A stretch of 64,000 nucleotides of DNA, from positions 1,674,001 through 1,738,000 of the forward strand of contig NC_015510.1 in NCBI RefSeq assembly GCF_000212735.1, written 5' to 3'. Numbering within the stretch: the stretch's first letter is position 1; every line of letters starts with the position of its first letter. The notes under the pieces are model-generated. The model was not told the DNA's origin. It saw only the letters and a list, made by a program, of their open reading frames with translations, and did not search any database. The stretch is from Haliscomenobacter hydrossis DSM 1100. Lineage in GTDB: Bacteria; Bacteroidota; Bacteroidia; Chitinophagales; Saprospiraceae. This document shows, in pieces, positions 41,501-50,700 of this stretch. A program made the position numbers and the translations under genes.

Positions 41501-42409
41501 AACGAAATAATCTTTAACATCTATATTAGCATACGAAGTTGGTGGAGTTTCACTGCATGAAATTGCTTTACGTGTTGCTGTTTTGATTCTACCACAAGCA
41601 TCCGTCACTTTTACTGTAACTTCAATGGGGGCCGAATTAATAGGGAGCGCCAGGCTGGGAGCATTGATAAGTTGGCCCCCAAATGACCATTCTATCGCAT
41701 AGCCTTGTGGAACTGGACCCCAAGGCGCATTCGGGGAGGGCCGTAAGGAAACACTCATGGGAATACTATTTCCTTCTTGCTGAGAAATAATCCCCCCTTC
41801 AATCAGAATATCGAAAGGTGGAGCATTTGGATCACAAGCGGACAAATTAAAATTTCCAGTTGCCTGACAACCTGCTTGAACATCAGTGACCACTACAGTA
41901 TAACTACCCACACCCAATCCTTGGACATTTTGTGAAGTACTGCCATTGCTCCAGGCGTAAGTATAAGTGTGATCATAAACTACCCCCTGGCTATTTTGAG
42001 CAAACCCCTGAACACTTATAGAGCCATTATTCTGGCCACCAGTAGGATTGTTGATAGCAGTGGTTTGAACTTTAACCTCAATACTAGGCACCTCAATTGT
42101 TTCGACAATTGGGGCACAATTTTCTATTCTTTCTGGAGTGGCAGATACCGACCAGGACCCACTACAAAGATCCTGAACCACAAAAGATTGAACTATATTG
42201 GTAAAAACCCGGCTCGTACCAGCACCATTGCTTACTGTCACCGTAAGAGGCACTACAACTTTAGCACCTACCTCAACATTGATCCTGCCATTACAAATCC
42301 CCTTACAAGCAGGGCTCACCAGGGTAAGCTTGATCGCTTCATCTGCCTGTGCGTACACCAAGTTACTAGTCAGAATGAAACAGAACAAGAGAATAGTCTT
42401 TATTTTCAT
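38540..42409 (-). CDS. Large T9SS cargo, last gene of the giant-protein operon
   Basis: 1289 residues from the ATG at 42409 (signal peptide LFCFILTSNLVYAQ). Residues 20-190 hold SprB-like repeats (INNPTGGQNNGSISVQG, then YTYAWSNGSTSQNVQGLGVGSYTVVVTD). A cysteine-rich stretch of about 350 residues (roughly 400-750) has no recognised fold. A later region resembles SBBP-type repeats (GVFVAQMNE, then GVLKWAKKI and DIAILKFDTSGVL). The sorting tail is intact (FAFPNPVQDELTLQFQ, then LAPGMYFLQCV). It follows three small genes and the 2930-residue protein in line, with a gap of 63 bases, so all five are probably one transcript. It may be the surface partner of the giant protein. Function unknown. Confidence 0.82.
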   Translation of the reverse strand: MKIKTILLFCFILTSNLVYAQADEAIKLTLVSPACKGICNGRINVEVGAKVVVPLTVTVSNGAGTSRVFTNIVQSFVVQDLCSGSWSVSATPERIENCAPIVETIEVPSIEVKVQTTAINNPTGGQNNGSISVQGFAQNSQGVVYDHTYTYAWSNGSTSQNVQGLGVGSYTVVVTDVQAGCQATGNFNLSACDPNAPPFDILIEGGIISQQEGNSIPMSVSLRPSPNAPWGPVPQGYAIEWSFGGQLINAPSLALPINSAPIEVTVKVTDACGRIKTATRKAISCSETPPTSYANIDVKDYFVSELVLPCMGESDGAAILKFWAPDSGLSELSFEYEPNAEIPEVIFRKGANPEIGTDGIGENMYQVNIPSLKGGKTYYISGFLGNKCKVKFSFTLAEQETEKICAGYDKKTNTCLYDEECNGEIVEPRKNFKSPAYTLNSLETVRQWGENGLFPKCQKDLFCFCNGNDEKKEDGNEGWVTTRIGEYWEVLQNHSRNTGIDFFTGSSTVGRSPCAHVKYCSLDPTVIWGTFNYAEKEARGSRNPVVIDGKQCLEFKCVALGFIKSKFTACVVNVPPPLPPKGSRDCQVTTENLLQMVIWHQNGKLNTLWPGPDDKLTYADSKLENLLDDYTNLADKKLRCATVSFCKNDLNGYVATNESAGLCGDLINIELKYTAETCEVASLNLGNGEWFGDSYNQAYRENLFVNSGLVEKAIFYCNNGNNASQYSAVNFYSNPVFLLPENQEAPQTFDSPHYDELVSSSLLTPEEEESERLQVIIQDTFLQEKLLNFGELTFENHRIPKGIIKTDSSRVFGDYIFGDQKFLKQPAHKLVHQYANWDTETNLFMEETEPKRKYAFEYSDTLKQYQGRLESSTFLQTRICVPQDTGLIITGLMSGNLSLDSTSIAYTDDLAAFYLKISRNGQPMAFQLIEKIDTTQGIQFSENRSGKVIVSGGYAEGVLTINGQSHSLSNAQGVFVAQMNELNTTIIQEIGGNAPVNLKGIAYDADTSQIGLLINGIDSVWHAGASLTATAGNQVSVISLSTQGVLKWAKKIATPTIELNKVAFSNGNRKGLFLGLTYRDSLKFYGHKLQSKGQEDIAILKFDTSGVLVQIDTFGTPDGETVSQMMLSENVLFFGGEMNGPTKTRTIGLMDFINTTTFDDRVYISAVTDTLGANLPFPDTNVVAEILQIPAQNEHKVAKKLQRSVAMFAFPNPVQDELTLQFQAEGAEIWKLQLVDNLGSVVKQISQQVNPGFNSTKLSTASLAPGMYFLQCVAPDGYIMQTVKVIKTR

Positions 42410-42472
42410 GATGTTTCTGATTGAATACATGGAAAATATTTTACACAATTATGCAGCGTTATACCCTAATGT

Positions 42473-43015
42473 TTACGGCTCCCGATACTTAAAGGTTAGC
42501 TCATAAAATTGGGTATCTTTAACTGGCTTTCGATAATCGAATTGATTACGGAGCACAATTTCGTTTTCATCAAATTTAACCAGAGCATAGAACAGCACAT
42601 CTTCACGGTAATCAAATCGTGGAAAGCGCATGGGGAAATCCTTATGCAATGGTGGCGGTGTACTGGCAACAGTGTGGGAGAGCGTTTCCATAAAAAACCT
42701 TCCCTTTAAACTGTCAACATACCCTGTATCAAAAGGCTGAGTGTAATTGCCTTTCCAAGGAGCAGGAGGGCAATTCACTGCATCAAATGAATGCGTAACT
42801 CGTTTCTGTAGGAAATCAAAAGACCAAATTTCTTCCTTTCGGCATGGTTCGATTTCCGCCGTCCGGTCAATTGTTTGTTTGCCGTTGATTTCATGCAGAG
42901 AATAGACAACATATCCCGACAGAATCTCCTCTTGATCGGTCTCACAGCTCAAAAGCCATACACAGGACAGCATAACAAATAACAGCTTCATGGAAAAATT
43001 CTTGTTTTGCATCAT
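42473..43015 (-). CDS. Small lipoprotein of the giant-protein operon (I)
   Basis: 180 residues if started at the ATGATG at 43015, which overlaps the previous stop codon (TGA 43014-43012) and implies translational coupling. An ATG at 42991 (MKLLFVMLSC) is an alternative. Lipobox LLSC with the lipidated cysteine followed by ETDQEE. The body is beta-rich with FDAVNCPPAPW and a late RFPRFDYREDVLFYALV segment. No family recognised. It could be an immunity or chaperone lipoprotein for the upstream zinc-protease tip, by position only. Confidence 0.72.
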   Translation of the reverse strand: MMQNKNFSMKLLFVMLSCVWLLSCETDQEEILSGYVVYSLHEINGKQTIDRTAEIEPCRKEEIWSFDFLQKRVTHSFDAVNCPPAPWKGNYTQPFDTGYVDSLKGRFFMETLSHTVASTPPPLHKDFPMRFPRFDYREDVLFYALVKFDENEIVLRNQFDYRKPVKDTQFYELTFKYREP

Positions 43016-43632
43016 CGTTTTGAGAATTTTTCTTTCAATAAACACAAGGCAATGGTATCTCCCACACTTAGCTTTTCCTGTTCTTGAATAGCTTGCAAGT
43101 GTTCCTTTTCACTAAGCGGCTCCAAAACCAGGTCTACCGAAGCAACCCCAAATTTTGTCGTTTGATAAATCCGCCAAGGCCACAAAATTTCCCGGTTTTT
43201 GTTGCCTGTAGGGCGAGCTATTTTGAGTACATCGGGTTGCTCCCCAATCACTAAGCTGTCGCCTTCCAGGGTGTAGGGAATGGTTTGGGTGAGCAGGTCT
43301 TCATCAGGGGCATAAAAAAGAGCCAACTCTACTTCGTTTTCGCGAAACTCAAAATAGGGTTTGGCCAGATTGGGGAAAAAGCCACAATCGTAAAAGGTTT
43401 TGCCTAAAAAGTCTTCATCACAGAAGGGTATCGTCTGGAGATAGCCGATCCCCGATTTGGGCGCCGTCACCTCCCGATACACCCCGCTATTCTCCACCCG
43501 AAAAAACCGGAAAGTCTTATTGTCGATCCCGGCATACTCGTAGCGGCCGAGCTCGAAATCTGGGGTCTCCTTGCTACAGGCGAAGCTGCATAAGAGTAGG
43601 AAAAGAAGGATGCTGATATTGTTGTGCTGCAT
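43012..43632 (-). CDS. Small lipoprotein of the giant-protein operon (II)
   Basis: 206 residues from the ATG at 43632. Signal peptide ISILLFLLLCSFAC, with a lipobox-like FAC and the cysteine followed by SKE. The body is mostly beta (LGRYEYAGIDNKTFRFFRVENSG, then RENEVELALFYAP and LEGDSLVIGEQPDV), the pattern of small exported beta-barrel or lipocalin-like lipoproteins. No family recognised. It starts 24 bases after the 334-residue gene and overlaps the next gene by 4 bases. Confidence 0.75.
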   Translation of the reverse strand: MQHNNISILLFLLLCSFACSKETPDFELGRYEYAGIDNKTFRFFRVENSGVYREVTAPKSGIGYLQTIPFCDEDFLGKTFYDCGFFPNLAKPYFEFRENEVELALFYAPDEDLLTQTIPYTLEGDSLVIGEQPDVLKIARPTGNKNREILWPWRIYQTTKFGVASVDLVLEPLSEKEHLQAIQEQEKLSVGDTIALCLLKEKFSKR

Positions 43633-43656
43633 GGTGTAAATTAGGTTACACAATTT

Positions 43657-44661
43657 TCATTGCTTGTGGAAAAATTGGTAAAATTTGCCTTTGTCAATAA
43701 GTTCTCTCTTTTCCGTATCAGAAAGTAGCTTATATTCAGGGTAGAAATATTCCCAAGAACGATCAGAGATACGCCAAGTAACTTTGTAAGTCCCCTTTGC
43801 ATTGGAAGGTAATCGGGAGAATTCTTTAGGAATGCTATCAACATAGTATATTAGGTCTATTACATAAGCACCTACATGATCACCTGAATATCCCTTATAT
43901 ACACGAGCCTCACAGGCACGACCACCTACAATGTCTATTTTATTCACTAAAAATGACCAGTAATCAAGTTGCAAATCTTTAGCCGCTTTTTTATTTAATT
44001 TTGGCTCGCTTGCAGAATAGGAAAATAGCCTAAATTTCAAGTAAAGCTCTGCCGCTTTAGCATTTCTTTTTAGCTCTGTGTTATCTTCCCCCAATAAAGG
44101 TACTATCCAATTATAAGGACTAACTTCCCATTTGATGTTTCCACTTATGTAATACAAGTCAACCTCAAATGGGTAGTGATCATTTTTGACCACATAGTAG
44201 ATGAGAAATTTATCCCCAAATGGATATATAGAATCATTCAGGTAATGTGTTTCACGCTTCTTAGTCGCTTGATCAATAAATTCATAAGGTCTAGTCAACT
44301 CTATTAAACAAACATCTTTAAGTGGTACTCCATAAAGCTCGCCAACGGGTTTTATGCTCATAGATAAGGTACGATAGTTTTTAGCGTAAAACGAATAGTA
44401 GTCGTTACCTAAAGATGAACGATATTTTAAGTTGCGTTCATCCCATAATAATCTACTTGTTAAAAAATTATATTGAAATTTCCACCTAATAGATTTTTCA
44501 ATCACTGTAGGGACATGAGGCTCATCTATTACCTGACAGAACACGCCCTGAATATGGAATAAAAAAAAGCACAACCATAACAAAGAGGTTAATCGATTAG
44601 CTCCCCATTGGGGCCCCAAAATCATATTTTCCCGAGCGATACATTCATGCGTTTTCATCAT
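43657..44661 (-). CDS. Exported protein of unknown function directly after the giant gene
   Basis: 334 residues from the ATG at 44661; another ATG at 44625 would also keep the hydrophobic leader (LLWLCFFLFHIQGVFCQ). The mature part is rich in Tyr, Lys and Asp, with DDYYSFYAKNY-like and EVDLYYISGNIKWEV segments and no known motif. Base composition is AT-rich, like the C-terminal quarter of the giant gene and unlike the repeats. First gene after the giant protein (42-base gap), the place where immunity or maturation genes of polymorphic toxins lie. That role is inference. Confidence 0.72.
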   Translation of the reverse strand: MMKTHECIARENMILGPQWGANRLTSLLWLCFFLFHIQGVFCQVIDEPHVPTVIEKSIRWKFQYNFLTSRLLWDERNLKYRSSLGNDYYSFYAKNYRTLSMSIKPVGELYGVPLKDVCLIELTRPYEFIDQATKKRETHYLNDSIYPFGDKFLIYYVVKNDHYPFEVDLYYISGNIKWEVSPYNWIVPLLGEDNTELKRNAKAAELYLKFRLFSYSASEPKLNKKAAKDLQLDYWSFLVNKIDIVGGRACEARVYKGYSGDHVGAYVIDLIYYVDSIPKEFSRLPSNAKGTYKVTWRISDRSWEYFYPEYKLLSDTEKRELIDKGKFYQFFHKQ

Positions 44662-44703
44662 TAAAACTTTTTCGTAAGTGAAAAATTGAACTGCCAGCCA
44701 ACA

Positions 44704-47700
44704 TTATTTACAATTAGTTTCAGGAATTAGATTTTCAGCATTGCACACATAGGCATTTTCTGGATTTCCACGCTGATGCCCATGGCCTTCACTGCATAGA
44801 CCCATCGATCTATTAGTTGCATTATCCTCTCCTACAATGACGGTACTTCCTAGTTTGGAGGCAGCATTACTAATTTTTTCCCATTTTAAAGCGGCAATGG
44901 GATCAAGATTTTTAAATCTGACATGAGCCAACTCGTGCAAAAGAGTACGGGCAAATTCACAGACGCTGCGATTATCTGAATAATCTATAGAAATTTTGAA
45001 TTTAGAATAATAGCCAAACCGCGAGAGGTCGTTTGCGGATACATCGTAGGAAGATGTCTCCATATGTTGAGGTGTTAAAGTTCCTGCCAGTATATGTTGC
45101 CTTATCGTTGCAGCTTCATTGGCATTTGTTGCCGCAATTTTATTAATTATATCTTCGGCTTTCTCCGTAATCCTTCTCAGATTAGATGCTTTTGAGAGCT
45201 CATCTCTCTCTGATGAATTGAGTAAAGAGACCAGAGTCGCATCCGTGAGAATAACTTTGCTTGTGCCATCAGCCTGCGTTTCAGTGCTTGTCACTGGCTT
45301 ATCTAAACGTAAAAATGGAAAGTCTTGTGCGGTAGTGAATGTAGGTACTGTATGCCCCGCCCTTCCTCCTCTTCCATCTTTGGTGACCTCTAGTTCAAGA
45401 GAAACGTTATTGCTGAAAAAATTATAAAAATCAGGTGCATGCTTTAGGATAATCGCAAGAGCTTCCTGATATTTTGCTTGTATCTTTGCTTTAGTGTCTC
45501 CCTTAATGCTTTTATCAAATTTAGTAGGCCCAGCTAAGAAATCACTTTGTAAAGTTCCTTTAGGTTTATTTGGAATATTTTTTGGTTCTTCGATGTAAAG
45601 GAAAAATGAAGCACTTTCCGGTCCTTGTGACGCTACAATGCGCCTTTGACTTGCTGGGGTTTCTTTTTTTAGCTTAAATACTAAAGGATTGCCATTTTGA
45701 GCTGTAAGTTCGGTAAAATTCAACACACCATCGAAGATCGGTACAAATGCACTTGTTGGAGTACTTACCCCAATTCGTACAGAAATATCATCATCATAAT
45801 GCAAAGGATTATCCCCACGTTGAGGGTCTCCTATTCTCTCAGTTGGAGTATAAATTCCTTTCAATCTACCATTTACCGTGGCTTCTATTCTAAGCGTACC
45901 AGCTTGAGCAATTGGTGGTGGCGGAGAATAAAATAAGGAGAGTGATAAGTCTTGTATTTGACCTTGACTATTTTGGATTACAACTCGAATGCTATTTTCT
46001 CCTTCGGAAACGCGATTTCCTAATTCAATCAAATTTATACCATGATTTTGTACTGATATATCTGTTCCGTTAAAATACCAATTTATTGAATAGCCATCTT
46101 TTGAAATAGACTGAATGGGATCATTTGCTCTTGCACGCCCCATATGGAATAGCCTAAAGTCGGCAACGGATTGATCATTTATGGATCGTACAGTCAATGT
46201 TCCATTTGGCAAAAACCTTGCACCACCTCCGATGAAATTCCTTTTAATCATATCAAGAACTATTTCTTGATCCAGGCCAATCACTAAATCAGCAGGTACG
46301 TATGCTATAATATTGTCAAGTCCTTCAGTTCCATAACCAGCCAAAACGAACTGCCTCAATGGATAAGTTTCCATTTCAATTTGCTCGTCATAAAGCAAAT
46401 TAGTCATAACATCTTGAATATTAATAAACTCTTCATTCGCTCTTACAAAAACAAACCCATTACCGTCTTCATCACATTTGACGACATGCACCCAAACGTC
46501 ATGATCCTCAATGTCCTGTTCAAAAACACTTTCCACCTGCTCAAACTGGCTATTGTCGCAAATATCATCTGCATCTGTAATGTAACCATTTGCATTGTAC
46601 CCCTTTGCCCTTAGCATATTGATTATTTTTGTCAATCTAGGTCTTAGCGGTATAACGATATTTTGAATCGAAACATCAAATTGGCTATAATCTGAAACGG
46701 GATCAACTGATCTTAATTCAGGTGTTGTGATGGGTATTTCTTCAATTACTTTGCAGGCATATACTACAAATCCTTGTTCTTCAAGTTCAGCACTTATGTT
46801 GTAACAAATATTTTCTTCTTCTGCGGTAACAAGATTTTCAACATCTATTTCTGTAGTTGCAGAACAAGTTTTATTTGTGTTAACGATATAGCTTACCGTT
46901 ACCGATCTGATGGCTGGATTGATTGGTTTGGTAGTTGGAACAGTTATTGAAGATGTCGTTTCACCCGTGCTCCATAGGTATTGCACTTGGGCAAGATCAG
47001 GAACTCCGGATACCTGAGCCGTTAGTGTAATTGGAGTGGCATTACATAGCCTTTTCTCCAGCTCTGATGGAACGATTTTTACTACTGGGTTTATCACCTT
47101 CACTTTATATCGCTTAAGGGTAGCCCGCAGCTTATCATCCAACACCGTCACACTATATTCCGTATCTTCCGTTGGCGAAACCGTGCGTGGGTTTTCCGTA
47201 GAGCCATCATCCCAAATGAAACAAGAGCCAAGGCCAGCATTCAGGGTTGTCGATTCACCAGCACAAATGATGATTTCCTCCTCTGTATAACCATCGGGAT
47301 CAAAAGTGACGATGACGCGCAGGTCTTTGCGTTTGGGGTCAATTTTAAGCTTGGTAGGGGTTACACTTTGTAAACTAAAAATGTACTCCTGCGGGTAATT
47401 GAACAAACGTGCCGTACTGGCCAGAGCCGTAGAGTCTCTGTCGGGGCCGTTAAAACCATTGAGGTACTGGCGCTGGGCAAATAGGCGTTCACTGCGCAGG
47501 TTGGCGTTGGTCCCATCGGGATTGAATTCTACAAAATGGGGTTCACCCGTTCCTTGCAGCACCACTTTCAGGTTGAAATCATCCTGCATCCAACTGGGCG
47601 TTTCGATCAGCCAGGGGAAAATCACCAATTGATCGGGTTGGGTAATCATCACCGTATCTTTGGTGAATCCAGCCAATGCGTAGGCCCGACAAGTATCACT

Positions 47701-50700
47701 GATCACCAGGGTGTCACCCATGATGATACAACCCGCTGGCAATTTTTTGACCGCAGGGAAGTACTGACCCGGCGCCAGATTGTCAAACGTATACTCGTTC
47801 TGCCAGCTTTGCCCTGCATCCAGGCTATACTGGTATTGTACTGTGGCGTTAGAGGGTTGCAGGTAAATGACCGCACTGGCATCAGCGGTATCACAATGGC
47901 TTACCCCTTGGCTACCTACCGGGATTTGAGCTTCATTGGCGACATTTACATAGAAACTGTCTCGGCACCCAGTTGAGTCAATAAAATACAAGTCATGGAC
48001 GCCAGGCGTTACATTGCTGAATAATGAATCCGTTTGTGGCACACCATCGTCCAGTTGGAACGATAGGGCACCACGCGCACTTTGCCCGTATACTGCAATG
48101 GCCGTATTGTTGGGGTCACAATCCTCAGTATTGCGTTGGTAGGCTCGCAGATCGTAGGGCAAACGCTCGTCCACCACTACTTCCAGGGTATCTCGACATC
48201 CCAATGAGTCAATCGCGAACACTTCATACGTACCCGAAGCCACCGTAAAGATCGTATCCGGGTTGCCATTGGGGTTGATGCGGATTTCCACAGGACCGTG
48301 GCCATTTTGCGCGTTGACGTGCAATTGTGCATTCCCTTTAATACAATCATCCGGGTTATCCAATTCGTAGTTCAAGGTGAGGAACAATTGTACTTCGTTG
48401 ATGGTAAAAAGCAAAATCGCCTCGCACCCGTTCTCATCAGTAGCCTTCAACGTATAATTTCCACTGCCTTTGCCTTGCAAGTCATCACTAAAATCTGTGC
48501 TTCCTTGTAAAGCCAGCTGGTAATGTACGTCGCCTTGGGCATTACTGGTCGGCAAGATAATGACATTGTTGAGGATACAATCATCGTCATTTGCAGGGGT
48601 ATAGCTCACACTCAGTACCTCGGGCACCAGTACTATTTTTTGAGCCACACTGGTACAAACGCCCCCATTGGTCACTGTAACCGTATAGGTAGCCGTTTGG
48701 GTGGGCTGGTTAATGGCAATACTGGTAGTAGTTGCACCCGTGCTCCACAAGTACGTCTGACCGCCCGTAGCGGTCAGGGTAGTGCTGAGGCCATAACAGT
48801 TGACCTCCCCACCCGTGATTTGGGCTTGTGGCAAAGGAATGACGATTACAGAGGCAGAGGCACTGGCTGTGCAACCTTTGCTGTCGCTGACCACTACCCC
48901 AAAACCTGCACTGGCTGGAGTACTTACGCTAATACTTGCGGTGGTTTGCCCACTGTACCACTGGTAGGTATAGGGCGCAGTGCCACCATTCACACTGGCA
49001 AATAAAGTAGCGTTGGCACTGCTGCCGAAAGGAAGACAAAATGTTCCACCGCCTCCCGCACTTGCTGTCAGCATTGGATTGACCCTTAGCACTACTTCAT
49101 CTGTAGCTTGACAGCCATTGCTGGCCGTGGCCGTCACCGTATAGGTAGTGATGGTGGTGGGGCTTACCGTGATGCTCGATGTGGTAGCACCATTGCTCCA
49201 CAAAAAAGTGGTGTACGCCGCCGCATTGTTGATGCTCAGGCTTGCCGTTGCGCCAGCACACACTTCTACATCCGGCAAATCAATCGCTGGCGCGGGTTGG
49301 TTTTCCTCAATCACTACCTCTTTCAGGGCAATACATTGTTGATTATCTTCAGCCTTCAAAACATAAGTCCCCGATCTCAAGCCATTCAAGGATGGACTAA
49401 AGTACAACTCCCCATACCGGGCGATGCTCAGGCTGATGTTGCCTTGTCCGCCCGTTACGATGGGTTGTACGCTGGCGTTGTTGGCCGTACAATCCTCTAA
49501 ATTGGCGAGGGTGTAGTTGAGGCTCAGTGCTGCGGGCACTATTACTGTCTTTTGGGCTACTCCACTACAGCCCGGCTGGGTACTCACCGTCACACTGTAG
49601 GCCTGGGTGGTGGTCGGTTGGGTGAGGGCAATGCTGGATGTAGTGGCATTGTTGCTCCACAAGTAAGTGCTTCCACCTGTAGCACTTAGCGTGGTACTAC
49701 CTCCGGCACAAGCAATGTCGCCACCCAGAATTTGCGGTATCGGGCGGGGTACCACTTCAATGTTGATCGGCTTGGTGATGGCACAACCATTGGCAGCAGT
49801 GACCTTTACATTCAAACTGGAACTTGCACTTAGGGTCTTTTGCAGATTGGCGGTCGTTTCGCCGCTACTCCACAAGTAAGTTCCCCCTCCGGTGGCGGTC
49901 AAATTGATCAGCGCCTGCTCACAAAATGGCGCAGTGGGTACCCCACTGACCGTAACCACGGGGCTGATTTTGGGTTTTACCGTAAAACTCCGTCTTGTAC
50001 TACAACCGTACTGATCACTGATGTCGACCCAATAGTTGACCCAACTGGTACTGGTAAAACCGTTGGGCACGCTAACCGTTGAAGTCGTTTCCCCGGAACT
50101 CCACTTGTATTGGCTGCCACCACTGGCACTATACGTCACGGGGATATGGGTACAAGGTTGGGTAGGCCCTGCGGTGCCAGTCCCAGAGGGAGCTTGCCCC
50201 TCCACCCGTACGGTACGGGGGTAAATCTTCTGACAAGAGCCCAGGGTCACGGTCACTGCAAAGCTGACATCGTTAGCTACAGAACCCGTATTGATGGAGA
50301 AGGAGGAGGAACCATTACTCCATTGGTAGGTTCCTCCTGACACAAAAATGCTCAGGTTGGTGGATGCATATCGACACACGGTACTGTCTCCACTGATTTG
50401 GGCAGCAGGCATTGTATTGATACGCTCGACCAATACCTCGTGGATTTGAGGACACCCATTTTCGGTACCGGCCTGCAGCAGGTAGGTGCCAGCTTGGGTT
50501 ACAGTCAAGTTTGAACTATAGCTTAAATAAGCTCCGGAGGGGCTTTTCCAAAGATAAGAATCGATCACATCCGCAGAACTGGCCGAAAGTACTACACTGT
50601 TTTTGGTGCAGGTCAAGTTCGTTTTGTGGTAGGTTAGATATCCCTGACTGACACCACCAATGCTCATGCTCACGGTAGTCTCGGAATTACCCGCGTTGAT

